A DNA stretch of 64,000 bases from Vibrio comitans. GTDB lineage: Bacteria; Pseudomonadota; Gammaproteobacteria; Enterobacterales; Vibrionaceae. Below are positions 45,003 to 53,419 of this stretch, one piece after another. The stretch spans positions 1,550,001-1,614,000 of the forward strand of contig AP024866.1 of the NCBI GenBank assembly GCA_024346835.1, read 5' to 3'. The position numbers were made by a program, and so were the translations under genes. The notes beneath the pieces are model-generated. The model had not been told where the DNA came from. It saw nothing but the letters and a program-made list of their open reading frames with translations, and ran no database searches. Position 1 is the stretch's first letter, and the number at the start of each line of letters is the position of its first letter.

Positions 45003-45299
45003 TGTGATCTCTCCTGCAAAATAATTAGGAAAGATTCTACAATTGGATACATACTTAAAAGGTGAACAGTTATTGTACAGCTGTTCACCCTTTTGTTCGT
45101 TGCATGATGCAATGAACCACAGTCTTTGGTAAACGTAATGAACCGCCTTACCCGCACACGTAGAACCCGTATTGGTCGACAATGTAAACATAAGCAGAGA
45201 ATGCAGCAGAAACAACACCGCAATGCATTTCACGCTTGGAGTCAGAAAAAAGACTAATTGCATTAAGTCCATGCGAAAAACCAAGCCTTAAAAGTAAAT
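45003..45299. other. structured leader region upstream of the outer-membrane protein gene
   Basis: No gene is supported. Several complementary runs occur: GGTTCATTGCA-TCA-TGCAACGAAC (minus strand, 45095-45118), GCTTGG near 45230 with CCAAGC near 45291, and an inner AGTC/GACT pair. The density of possible stems suggests a structured RNA on one strand. It would be either a 5' leader of the barrel gene or a separate plus-strand RNA ending at 45334. Confidence 0.35.
45061..45089. promoter_or_regulatory. GGTGAACAG inverted repeat / hairpin with T-tract
   Basis: GGTGAACAG at 45061-45069 is exactly matched by CTGTTCACC at 45081-45089. On the minus strand it is followed by TTTTAAG, so it could act as an attenuator in the leader of the barrel gene. 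The same GGTGAAC half-site occurs in the inverted repeat before the SgrR-like gene. Confidence 0.45.
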
Positions 45300-45334
45300 G
45301 TCGCCTGTAAAGTCCCCTTTCAGGCGACCTTTTT
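45300..45334 (+). terminator. orphan plus-strand intrinsic terminator
   Basis: GTCGCCTG at 45300-45307 pairs with CAGGCGAC at 45321-45328, followed by CTTTTTAT. It is a good terminator on the plus strand, yet no plus-strand gene lies within the preceding kilobase. It may end an unannotated small RNA. Confidence 0.6.
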
Positions 45335-45347
45335 ATGAGTCCTTATT

Positions 45348-45379
45348 GATACGTAAAAACACGGATACGTAAAAACACG
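45348..45379. repeat. 16-bp perfect tandem direct repeat
   Basis: GATACGTAAAAACACG occurs twice in direct succession (45348-45363 and 45364-45379). It lies between the orphan terminator and the lipoprotein gene. It could be two protein-binding sites or a recent duplication. Confidence 0.8.
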
Positions 45380-45522
45380 TCGTGCTCAGGTGTTTTCATC
45401 GCTTTAGCCCTTTATCAATAGAAGCCTGCTAAAAGTGGAACAGCTTCATAATCACTCTTCCTCTTTATTCCTATTAAAATTTCATAGAATCCCTCCATCA
45501 ATTAAACATTGGGTGGATGGTA

Positions 45523-46212
45523 ATGAAAAAATTAACGTTAGCTTTACTGGTTACAAGCACTCTTTTTGGCTGCGCCTCTACCGCTATGATGGTTAAAACA
45601 GACGCCGTGGCGGCACAACCTATCATTCCCATCACCGTGGATGGTAAATTTGGCGGATTTGGACAACAAGGCACTTTTAAGGTTGCAGAACTCTACTCTG
45701 GTAAATTCTCTAGAGATGCAACTAAATCAAGTTGGTTTGGTGTAGTAGATTCAAGTGACGGTGATATGGTTGCCACTATTGACAGTAATAGCGGCCATCA
45801 TTGGAAGATTCAATGCAGTGGTGAACAGTCCAGTTTTAATCTCGGTTCGATTGCTATGTCCGATAGCGATCCGTTCCAATGTGATATCACTGAAGACGGC
45901 ACCTCTGTAGGCCATTACCAAATCAAAACCGAGAAAAGCATGCTTGGGGCAAGTAAAGAGTTTGGATTTGTTACTCTTGATGGAACCAAAGTAGAACTCG
46001 CTGCAGTTAAAAAAGCACAAGGCTCAGCATTTGAAGGGGGACAACCTCTCGGATACAGCTTTACACTCAATAGAAAAGAAGTCGCTGCGACTCAAACCAA
46101 TGGCTCTATGACTCTGCAGATGTTGCCAGAGATTACACAGCAGCAACAAGATGCCATTGTTGTCGGTAGTATTGCAAGCGCACTAAGCTGGAGACCAGAT
46201 AGCGACTCTTAA
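45523..46212 (+). CDS. lipoprotein of unknown function
   Basis: This 229-aa protein has a lipoprotein signal with lipobox TLFGC at about residues 13-17. The mature part is rich in beta-prone text such as FGGFGQQGTFKVAELYSGKF and KSSWFGVVDSSDGDMVATID. ATG 45523 is preferred to the in-frame start at 45517. I do not recognise the family. A strong hairpin follows the stop at 46232-46275, so it is a single-gene unit upstream of the SgrR-like gene. Confidence 0.75.
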   Translation: MKKLTLALLVTSTLFGCASTAMMVKTDAVAAQPIIPITVDGKFGGFGQQGTFKVAELYSGKFSRDATKSSWFGVVDSSDGDMVATIDSNSGHHWKIQCSGEQSSFNLGSIAMSDSDPFQCDITEDGTSVGHYQIKTEKSMLGASKEFGFVTLDGTKVELAAVKKAQGSAFEGGQPLGYSFTLNRKEVAATQTNGSMTLQMLPEITQQQQDAIVVGSIASALSWRPDSDS

Positions 46213-46231
46213 GCAAATCACCTAGCACTAC

Positions 46232-46275
46232 TTTAATGGGGTCAACCTCCCCCCTTTAGGTTGACCCTCATTAAA
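46232..46275 (+). terminator. strong hairpin after the lipoprotein gene
   Basis: TTTAATGGGGTCAACCT pairs with AGGTTGACCC(T)CATTAAA over 17 pairs with one bulged base. It starts 19 bp after the stop. No T-tract follows, so it may terminate or protect the 3' end of the mRNA. Confidence 0.7.
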
Positions 46276-46316
46276 GGTGAACTATATTTTTTAGGTTATC
46301 CTATATTGTTCACCTT
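46274..46316. promoter_or_regulatory. long inverted repeat before the SgrR-like gene, candidate operator
   Basis: AAGGTGAAC-T-ATAT on the left (46274-46287) mirrors ATAT-T-GTTCACCTT (46303-46316), giving 13 pairs with one T-T mismatch. It ends 12 bp before the ATG at 46329. The regulator it precedes may bind it to control its own gene. TATATT within it resembles a -10 box. Confidence 0.5.
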
Positions 46317-46328
46317 AATAGGCTCGCT

Positions 46329-47972
46329 ATGGTAAAACCCACCAACACCATTCAACTGAACCGCCTGAAACAACTCGACCGCTACTTTGGTACCGCGCTT
46401 TCTGTGGTGGATAGTCAAACCTTAGCTCAGATCATGTCTTGCTCAACTCGCAACGTCGCTAAAACAATGAAAACGTTAGCAGAACTCGGCTGGGTAAACT
46501 GGCAACCTGGAAGAGGCAGAGGAATCAAAACTCAGCTACAAATAGTCCGCTCATTTCATACTGTGCTCATTGACGTCCTCAAGACATACGTCGCGGGCGG
46601 TGAACTCAACGAAGCCGCTCGCTATGCGGATATTTTTAACTACCAGAAAGTCTTTAAACAGAGCCTTCCTGAATGGATGATTGAATTTTCGGAAGATAAC
46701 CAGCGCTCAGACAAACTCATATCACTTGTGCCCTACTCTCTACCTAATTGCCACCCAATGCATATGGTGGATCGAAATGCTGGAATAATTGTATCTGCAA
46801 TGTTTGATACGCTTGTTGATTTTGAACCGCTCAGCAAACAGTTCATCCCTCGTCTTGCTCATCAGTTTTATCAAGAAGGGCTGACACACTACTTTCGTAT
46901 CCGCCCCGATGTGCACTTCCATAATGGGGAATTACTAACACCAGAGCACGTCAAGCAAGTACTACTTGCCCACAAGAAACCCAATACCATCGCTAATGAA
47001 CTTTATCAAAGTATTGAAAGCGTTGAGGTAAATCGTCAATGGGTAGAAGTCACCCTCACCTTTGACGACCCAATATTTCTGCACGCCATAGCCGATATCC
47101 ATGCATCGATATACTTAAACAATCCCGCTGAGCCAAATTTTCCCTATGGTACAGGCGCGTATCATTGGGGTACAAAAACCATTGATCATTGGACACTGCT
47201 GAAGAACACGGGTTATTTTGCTCATCACGGCATACTTAAATCTGCCGAGTTTTGGCATGTGTTAGAGACAAATAAAACGTCAGTAGGCCATTTGTTAGAG
47301 TTTGAGGATTCAGAAAAACGCATAGACAATGCCCCAGAATTATTAGGGTCAAGCCTTGGCTGTAAGGGTTTGTGCATGAACAAAAGCTTGGACGATGACA
47401 TTAGGAGATCACTAGCGAGTGTTACGCAAGAAGTCCTAAAACAGCACTATCAGGCTCGCCATACTATTTCCCACTCTCTATTCAATCATTCTGTTGCGCT
47501 CGACTCTAACGCTCATTCACGCCAAAGCGAATCACTAGAGCTTCCTCATTCATTAAAGGTTCTGAAAAAAAATAGTGATGCTTTACACCACTTTTGGAAT
47601 CGACTGAATGAGCACGACGTTCAAATAGAGTATGTTGACGAGTTCTCGAAAGCGGACGTGTGGATTGAAAATTTCTTAATTGGTGCAGACCCTGTTCTTG
47701 ACCATTATTATTGGCTTTTGCTCAGCGCATCAGCAAAACGCATGCTCACCTCTTTCAAGCAACAACAATGGCTTGCGGAAGTTCAAAATGCACCCGACAC
47801 AAACGCGACACTGTCACTTATAGAGCAGCGTTATTTAGAGCAATATCGAGTTATACCGCTATGGACAAAGTCCTACGCCTTTCACCGTCACCAAACCCTT
47901 CGAGGAACGGTAATCAATAGTCTTGGTTTTATGGATATCAGCAAAATTTGGTTTGATAAAAGAGAAAGTTGA
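46329..47972 (+). CDS. SgrR-like transcriptional regulator (HTH plus solute-binding domain)
   Basis: This 547-aa protein has the SgrR layout. The N-terminal winged helix-turn-helix, about residues 5-115, includes LAQIMSCSTRNVAKTMKTLA, LGWVNWQPGRGRG. A solute-binding-protein family 5 domain follows from about residue 150 (PHRMHM-like start, GIIVSAMFDTLVDFEPLS, FRIRPDVHFHNGELLTPEHV). SgrR in E. coli senses sugar-phosphate stress; other members sense other small molecules. No divergent sRNA gene like sgrS is seen next to it. A threonine-aldolase-family enzyme follows 51 bp downstream and may share its transcript. Confidence 0.87.
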   Translation: MVKPTNTIQLNRLKQLDRYFGTALSVVDSQTLAQIMSCSTRNVAKTMKTLAELGWVNWQPGRGRGIKTQLQIVRSFHTVLIDVLKTYVAGGELNEAARYADIFNYQKVFKQSLPEWMIEFSEDNQRSDKLISLVPYSLPNCHPMHMVDRNAGIIVSAMFDTLVDFEPLSKQFIPRLAHQFYQEGLTHYFRIRPDVHFHNGELLTPEHVKQVLLAHKKPNTIANELYQSIESVEVNRQWVEVTLTFDDPIFLHAIADIHASIYLNNPAEPNFPYGTGAYHWGTKTIDHWTLLKNTGYFAHHGILKSAEFWHVLETNKTSVGHLLEFEDSEKRIDNAPELLGSSLGCKGLCMNKSLDDDIRRSLASVTQEVLKQHYQARHTISHSLFNHSVALDSNAHSRQSESLELPHSLKVLKKNSDALHHFWNRLNEHDVQIEYVDEFSKADVWIENFLIGADPVLDHYYWLLLSASAKRMLTSFKQQQWLAEVQNAPDTNATLSLIEQRYLEQYRVIPLWTKSYAFHRHQTLRGTVINSLGFMDISKIWFDKRES

Positions 47973-48023
47973 ACCTAACTGCTCCATTAGCATCAACAAT
48001 TAACAGCAAAGGATAAGTAAACA

Positions 48024-49100
48024 ATGACAAAAAACCTGCGAGCTGATTGCAGCCTCATCATTTCAGGCCACCAAACTCCAACTCCCGCTGAGCTTTTTTC
48101 TCAAATGGCAGCGTGGTGCGCAGACAATGATATTGAACACGATGTTTATGGTGAGGGGGACTTGATCCAGCAATTCGAGGCTAAAATTGCAAAGCTATTG
48201 GGCTATCAAGCAGGGCTATTTGTCATGACGGGCACACTGACTCAGCCAACCGTGTTAGATCTTGTCTGCAGACAAAAACGCAATAAGCTCGTTGGAATGC
48301 ATGAAACTAGCCATATTCTTCGCCATGAGAATCAAAACTATCAATTGCAACAGCGGTTCAATATCCTCAATCTTGGCAACCGTTACCGACCATGGACAGT
48401 CGAAGATCTCGCATCGTGCCCAGATGAACTATCTGCCGTACTTTACGAGCTGCCTATGCGTGAAATTGGCGGGCAGTTGCTGCCTTGGGAAGAACTACAA
48501 ACGATCAAAACGTACTGCAAAGACAATCACATACATCTACATATGGATGGAGCTCGCTTGTGGGAGTCTGCCGCTTTCTATAATAAGCCCTATCACGAGA
48601 TCGCTGCTGGTTTTGATACAACCTATGTCTCTTTGTATAAGGGCTTAGGCGGGCTTGGAGGATCTATATTACTGGGGGATGAATCATTTATTGCCCTAGC
48701 TCGTAAATGGATGCAACGTCAGGGTGGCAATGTCTATCATAGAACGCCTTATGTAGTTTCAGCAGCCATGCAATTTGATCAACGTTTAGAGCAAATGCCT
48801 TTGTTGTACGAGCGTACAAAAGCGCTTTATTCACTCATCTCAAAATACCCAAGTTTCACACTCAACCCAGTAAAACCTCAAGCGAATATGCTTCACCTGA
48901 TCTTGCCCTTTGATTACGAAACGGCAGTGAAGTTAAGAGATCAACTGGCTCAGGAGCAAGGGATATGGCTAGGTAATCCGCAAGTAACAGGAAACCCTTT
49001 GCAGTCAATGATTGAATGGTATGTGGGCGATACACTACTTCACTTAGAAGATGCTCAATTGGTTGCGATCTTTGAATGGTTATCAAGCAAAACTGTCTAA
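48024..49100 (+). CDS. PLP-dependent threonine aldolase / beta-eliminating lyase family enzyme
   Basis: This 358-aa enzyme belongs to fold-type I PLP enzymes of the low-specificity threonine aldolase family. It shows NDIEHDVYGEGDLIQQFEAK, HMDGARLWES and the PLP-Lys in VSLYKGLGGLGGS. Members cleave beta-hydroxy amino acids to glycine and aldehyde, or eliminate from cysteine-like substrates. AAGGAT serves as a ribosome-binding site. It is close behind the SgrR-like gene on the same strand, which suggests the regulator's ligand relates to its substrate. Confidence 0.87.
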   Translation: MTKNLRADCSLIISGHQTPTPAELFSQMAAWCADNDIEHDVYGEGDLIQQFEAKIAKLLGYQAGLFVMTGTLTQPTVLDLVCRQKRNKLVGMHETSHILRHENQNYQLQQRFNILNLGNRYRPWTVEDLASCPDELSAVLYELPMREIGGQLLPWEELQTIKTYCKDNHIHLHMDGARLWESAAFYNKPYHEIAAGFDTTYVSLYKGLGGLGGSILLGDESFIALARKWMQRQGGNVYHRTPYVVSAAMQFDQRLEQMPLLYERTKALYSLISKYPSFTLNPVKPQANMLHLILPFDYETAVKLRDQLAQEQGIWLGNPQVTGNPLQSMIEWYVGDTLLHLEDAQLVAIFEWLSSKTV

Positions 49101-49168
49101 ATTATGATGCCCAATTTTATCTTCATAAATTGGGCATTTTCTTTGCTGTTTTGTGTCACTATCAGTGC

Positions 49169-49750
49169 TTATTCAGCTGACAGATATTTAGCACTAGACC
49201 AAGCTCTTACCCCATTAAACTCAACTAGCCACCAGCCGTCTTGCTTCATGTAAACATCAACAATCTGGTAACGCTTTAGCTTATACAAGATCTTAGCATT
49301 TGCGTGAGGCTCTAACCGAGCGTTTAGCTGCGAGGCAAGCACCCTAGCCTTTAGCATCGGTACTTTAGCAGGCTCAGTTTGCACCACTTTACTCTTCTCA
49401 CGAAAAGCCTCATTGGCTGACACATTGCTCGCGTCGTTACCCATAAACAGGAATAAGCCACCTACTATCATCACGACAGCCGTTAAGCCTTGTGCATATG
49501 GAATACGTCCTTGGTAAGTCGCTAAATCGTTCTGGTGAGCATGCGATGATGAACGGTTTGTACTTTTTGTGGATAGCAATTTAGCTTTGTAGAAAACCCA
49601 CAAAATGCAGTTAAACAAAAAGCTAATCAGAACAAACAGTGCCTCTACTGCAGCAATCAGTAATCTAAAAAATCCCATCACTAAAAAGAAGATACCAAAA
49701 CCTAATAAGATATCTTCAAAAATACTGCCACACTCTTCTTCGTCACACAC
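49169..49750 (-). CDS. SH3-domain membrane protein
   Basis: This 193-aa protein has two hydrophobic regions in its first half (FGIFFLVMGFFRLLIAAVE, ALFVLISFLFNCILWVFY), another span (LTAVVMIVGGLFLFMG) and a C-terminal bacterial SH3 domain at about residues 130-193 (VLASQLNARLEPHANAKILY, then WWLVEFNGVRAWSSAKYL). Such SH3 domains bind peptidoglycan or peptides outside the membrane. It starts with GTG at 49750, with GGGG 8 nt upstream. Function unknown. Confidence 0.75.
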   Translation of the reverse strand: MCDEEECGSIFEDILLGFGIFFLVMGFFRLLIAAVEALFVLISFLFNCILWVFYKAKLLSTKSTNRSSSHAHQNDLATYQGRIPYAQGLTAVVMIVGGLFLFMGNDASNVSANEAFREKSKVVQTEPAKVPMLKARVLASQLNARLEPHANAKILYKLKRYQIVDVYMKQDGWWLVEFNGVRAWSSAKYLSAE

Positions 49751-49920
49751 TGTTGTACCCCACTCATTATCAGCTTGTAGTATAAAGCTGACGTCTAGAT
49801 TGTTCTTATCAATTTACGACAGTAAGGATCGTTTCCTACTGCTAATTAGTACAAGATATCAACAGTGGCGACGTAAAGTGTCTTTAATATTCAAGCTCAA
49901 AAAGCTGGACCAGTAAGTAT

Positions 49921-49947
49921 AAAAAAAGCTCAACAAAATGTTGAGCT
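49921..49947 (-). terminator. intrinsic terminator of ssb
   Basis: Minus strand AGCTCAACA-TTT-TGTTGAGCT is followed by TTTTTTT, 32 bp past the ssb stop. Textbook Rho-independent structure. Confidence 0.93.
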
Positions 49948-49978
49948 CAATGGGAACAATTGCAACCAAATTTAAGTG

Positions 49979-50482
49979 CTAGAACGGGATATCGTCGTAG
50001 TCATCTGGGCTTGGTGTAAACCTATCCTGTGAGGTAGTTTGACTTGACGGTGCATTGCCCTGGTTAAACTGATTTCCTTGATTAGCACCACCGCCATATT
50101 GATTATCTTGATGGCTTTGCTCGCCTTGCTGACGACCGCCTAGCATTTGCATCGTGCCGTTAAAACCCTGAACAACCACCTCAGTGGTGTAACGCTCTTG
50201 ACCCGACTTATCTTGCCATTTACGTGTCTGCAATTGGCCTTCGATATACACTTGAGAGCCCTTACGAAGGTGATTACCCGCAATTTCGGCAAGCTTCCCC
50301 ATAACAGAAATACGATGCCATTCGGTCTTTTCTCTTTGTTGGCCTGTTGATTTATCTTGCCAAGTTTCTGATGTTGCTACCGTAAAATTGGCTACTGCAT
50401 TACCGTTTGAGAAGTGACGTAACTCAGGATCGGTACCTAAGTTACCCACGATGATTACTTTGTTTACGCCGCGTGATGCCAT
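49979..50482 (-). CDS. ssb: single-stranded DNA-binding protein
   Basis: This 167-aa SSB has the OB fold at residues 1-110 ([60 protein letters not shown]), then a glycine/glutamine-rich linker and the acidic tip DDYDDIPF that docks repair proteins. AAGGAATCACA precedes the ATG. Many gammaproteobacteria carry ssb beside uvrA. Here it lies between an SH3 protein and rmuC, so it may be a second copy or relocated. No SOS box is seen in the 101-bp upstream gap. Confidence 0.95.
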   Translation of the reverse strand: MASRGVNKVIIVGNLGTDPELRHFSNGNAVANFTVATSETWQDKSTGQQREKTEWHRISVMGKLAEIAGNHLRKGSQVYIEGQLQTRKWQDKSGQERYTTEVVVQGFNGTMQMLGGRQQGEQSHQDNQYGGGANQGNQFNQGNAPSSQTTSQDRFTPSPDDYDDIPF

Positions 50483-50583
50483 TGTGATTCCTTCATTATT
50501 TGCTTATCTCACTCAGAGATATAAGACAGTCGCCTTCATCGTTGACTGCTTTAAGTATAGTGTTTGCGATGTTCATCGCCGAA

Positions 50584-52185
50584 TTAGTTGCTACTGTGAT
50601 CAATCACGGTCAATTCAGGGGCAGAATGATGATACTCAAGCTCGAGATTCGCCTTCTCTACCAATTCAGCAGGCAATTCTCTAGTAACTGCAACGCCCAA
50701 CTCTTTAAATTCTGATGCTTGTTTGATTAGGTTGCCTTTGCCTGTATGCAATTGACCTAGCGCTCTGTCATAAGTTTCCTTGGCCTTATCCAGCTGCTTA
50801 CCTACCCCTTCCATAGAGTTTAAAAAGGTATTGAGTTTGGAGTAAAACTTCTCGGCGCGATTTGCCAATTCTGCGGTATGTTTGTTTTGCTCTTCAAAGC
50901 GCCAAAGCTGTCTTACTATATTCAAACTGGTTAACAGCGTCGTTGGCGTAGCCACAAGGATGTTTTTCTCCAAAGCGGATTGGAACAAGTTCGCATCCGC
51001 TTTCAATGCTTCGACATACGCAGATTCGATTGGAATAAACATGATTACAACTTCTGGCGAGTTAATACCAGGCAGCTTGCTGTACTCTTTTGAAGCCAGC
51101 TCATTAATACGGTCTCGCACTGCAGAAGCATGTTCTCGTAGGGCAATCTCGCGCTCATTCACATCTTCTGAATTCACATAACGGGTATAAGCATTCAATG
51201 AAGTTTTAGCATCAATAACCAGGTGTTTATTTTGTGGAAGATACACGATAGCGTCTGGTCTAAAGCGCCCTTCCTCACTCTCTATGCTGACTTCTCGTTT
51301 ATAATCTGTGCCAAGACGAAGTCCTGAATTATCTAGGACATTCTCAAGCATCAATTCGCCCCAGTTGCCTTGCACTTTTTTCTCACCCTTGAGAGCGGTT
51401 GTGAGTTTATCCGCTTGATCGGTGATCTCTCGGTTCAGCTTTTGCAGATTCTGCAATTCTGTACGCAGTTGGACTCGCTGCTCAGTCTCTTTGCTATGGA
51501 TATCCTCGACCTTACTCTTAAACCCTCTCAGCTCTTGGTGGATAGGATTTAGGATTGAACTCATGCTTTCTGTATTAAGCTGCTTAAACGCTTGTCCTTT
51601 GCGCTCCAAAATCTCGTTGGCTAAACGCTCAAATTCTTTACTGAGCTCTTGCTTGCTTTCTTTAAGCAGTGCGATTTGCTGATCAAAGTGATTCTGTTTG
51701 GTTTCAATCTCAGTATTGAGTTCGCCAATCTTACCCATGGCCAATGAATATTTTTCATTAAGCTCACGAAGCTCCAAGTTCAAGGTTTGGCTTCTTTGCA
51801 TCTCAACCTGCAACTCTTCTAGTTTTGCTTTGAAGCTTGCTGTTGCCGAGCTTTCTGCAACTTTCGAAGCGCTCAGCGCGTCTGATGTCTGGCGTAACAG
51901 CTGCTCTTTTTCGCTAAGCTGTTTCCTATAACCATGCTCTGAGACTCTAACCGCTTGAAGCTCAGACCCTAATTGCGCACAGCGCACTTCTAAGTCGCTC
52001 ACGTCTTCTAAGGCATGCTCGAGTTTTTGTTGTGTACTTTGCGCTAAATCCGTTTGGTTAGCCAACTCTGCGTTGGCGAGCTCAAGCTCAAGCTTTAACT
52101 GTCCAATAGGACGCTGCGCTACCCAATACGCGATTGCCGAAGCAAGCAGTACTACTAAACCAAAAATCACATAGGTTAATGTCAT
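50584..52185 (-). CDS. rmuC: DNA recombination protein RmuC
   Basis: This 533-aa protein has an N-terminal membrane anchor (VIFGLVVLLASAIAYWVA), a long coiled coil to about residue 210, and a C-terminal RmuC nuclease-like domain. The domain shows VQGNWGELMLENVLDNSGL, RFRPDAIVYLPQNKHLVIDA with the PD-(D/E)xK-like DAK, and VVIMFIPIESAYVEAL. RmuC limits recombination at inverted repeats. ATG 52185 follows AAGGAATAATA. A short secreted-peptide frame ends 9 bp upstream. Confidence 0.94.
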   Translation of the reverse strand: MTLTYVIFGLVVLLASAIAYWVAQRPIGQLKLELELANAELANQTDLAQSTQQKLEHALEDVSDLEVRCAQLGSELQAVRVSEHGYRKQLSEKEQLLRQTSDALSASKVAESSATASFKAKLEELQVEMQRSQTLNLELRELNEKYSLAMGKIGELNTEIETKQNHFDQQIALLKESKQELSKEFERLANEILERKGQAFKQLNTESMSSILNPIHQELRGFKSKVEDIHSKETEQRVQLRTELQNLQKLNREITDQADKLTTALKGEKKVQGNWGELMLENVLDNSGLRLGTDYKREVSIESEEGRFRPDAIVYLPQNKHLVIDAKTSLNAYTRYVNSEDVNEREIALREHASAVRDRINELASKEYSKLPGINSPEVVIMFIPIESAYVEALKADANLFQSALEKNILVATPTTLLTSLNIVRQLWRFEEQNKHTAELANRAEKFYSKLNTFLNSMEGVGKQLDKAKETYDRALGQLHTGKGNLIKQASEFKELGVAVTRELPAELVEKANLELEYHHSAPELTVIDHSSN

Positions 52186-52194
52186 TATTATTCC

Positions 52195-52305
52195 TTATTG
52201 AGTCCATCTAACCGTGCTAAGAGAGTCTGTTTGACGGGCATTATCTGCAAAGGCAGGGGATGAATTTGCTAATACCAGAGTGCTTATTACACAAGTAGAT
52301 CGCAT
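52195..52305 (-). CDS. 36-aa peptide with signal sequence, upstream of rmuC
   Basis: A 36-codon frame begins MRSTCVISTLVLANSSPAFA and continues DNARQTDSLSTVRWTQ. The first 20 residues look like a signal peptide with an AFA cleavage site, leaving a 16-residue polar peptide. GGAA lies upstream of the ATG. It ends 9 bp before rmuC, so the two are probably co-transcribed. It could be a true microprotein, a leader peptide, or the stub of a truncated exported protein. Confidence 0.45.
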   Translation of the reverse strand: MRSTCVISTLVLANSSPAFADNARQTDSLSTVRWTQ

Positions 52306-52414
52306 ATTTTCTGTTCCAATTAACCATTGCACCACTAATTATGGTCAACATAGAGACAAAAACTGTCTCTTTTACTAAAATATTCAACGTTATCTGATGA
52401 GAAGGTGTAAAGCA

Positions 52415-53419
52415 ATGTCCAAAACGTTTGAGCGCTATCAACTCGTTCTGCAAAATATCCCCTGTCATCCCGACTATGTCACTAGCCTTGAATTGCGCCA
52501 CATACTGCTTTCCAAAGATCTTATTGATTCCACTTTAGATGACAAAAGTCAGATGAAAACGGTACAAAGGGTTATAAATAAGGTGGCCTCAGACTATTAC
52601 TCTGTGGAGATAGATACGGACAAACGGCCTCATCAGATAAAGATCTCACAGGGTCAACAACACCCTATCAATCCTGCAGCAATGAGTAGCGTCCTTTCTC
52701 TGCAAATCATTGAACACGAAGTATTGGAAATGCTCCCCCCGACAATGCGCAAAGAGGTGTCAAATCTGATCAGTACCGGTAAAGCGGAAAGAGACAAAAG
52801 GATTGAGCTTTGGAAAGAGCGCTTTAGCTACGCTCCTATTGAGTTTCAACTGACCTCACCCAGCTTTGATGAATCCCTAATAGACACTATCGAACAGGGC
52901 ATATTAGAGAAGCGACTGCTAAAAATGAAATACAGAAAACGTGGCAGTATGCAGGACGAGGTTTACAGCGTTGAACCTCTTGGCATTGCTCTGCATGGTC
53001 GCAGTTTTTATTTGCTAGCGGTAAAAGAGAATAGCCAAGATTACCGTACCTTTGCTATCCATAGAATCACAGAGATGAAGCTTGGTTTCACAGTGTTAAA
53101 ACCCCATCAAAACTTTAGTGCTAAGCAATACATTGAAGAGCATGTGCCTCATTTCTCAGGTGGACAGTTCACTGAAATAGTGCTCAAAATCAACAACTAT
53201 AACGGCCTGCATCTTATCGAGGAAACGCAGCTTTCTGAGTGCCAATCCATTGTAGAGTCCGATGATGAGCACACGACTATTAGAGCTAAAATACGCGATA
53301 GCTTGGGCTTTGAGTGGTGGTTAATGAAAAATGCGAACCTTGTTGAGGTGATTAAGCCTTTGCACATCAGAGACAAGGTCATCAGTAACCTGACCTCGGC
53401 TCTTGGCAAATATCAATAA
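52415..53419 (+). CDS. WYL domain-containing transcriptional regulator
   Basis: This 334-aa regulator has an N-terminal helix-turn-helix region (residues 1-75) and a WYL domain at about 155-240 (LEKRLLKMKYRKRG, EPLGIALHGRSFYLLAVKEN, FAIHRITEMKLG), followed by a WCX domain. WYL proteins are thought to sense nucleic acid or nucleotide ligands and several control DNA-damage genes. ATG 52415 has AAGGTG 8 nt upstream. It is divergent from the peptide/rmuC transcript, and its stop abuts the convergent deaminase gene by one base. Confidence 0.87.
   Translation: MSKTFERYQLVLQNIPCHPDYVTSLELRHILLSKDLIDSTLDDKSQMKTVQRVINKVASDYYSVEIDTDKRPHQIKISQGQQHPINPAAMSSVLSLQIIEHEVLEMLPPTMRKEVSNLISTGKAERDKRIELWKERFSYAPIEFQLTSPSFDESLIDTIEQGILEKRLLKMKYRKRGSMQDEVYSVEPLGIALHGRSFYLLAVKENSQDYRTFAIHRITEMKLGFTVLKPHQNFSAKQYIEEHVPHFSGGQFTEIVLKINNYNGLHLIEETQLSECQSIVESDDEHTTIRAKIRDSLGFEWWLMKNANLVEVIKPLHIRDKVISNLTSALGKYQ

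Noticed and set aside
44448..45284. 94-codon N-terminal extension of the barrel protein
   Set aside because: A strong ribosome-binding site and signal peptide place the start at 45002, and the extension lies over the hairpin-rich leader.
50483..50583. Possible SOS (LexA) box upstream of ssb
   Set aside because: No CTG-N10-CAG match; the nearest string has wrong right-hand bases.
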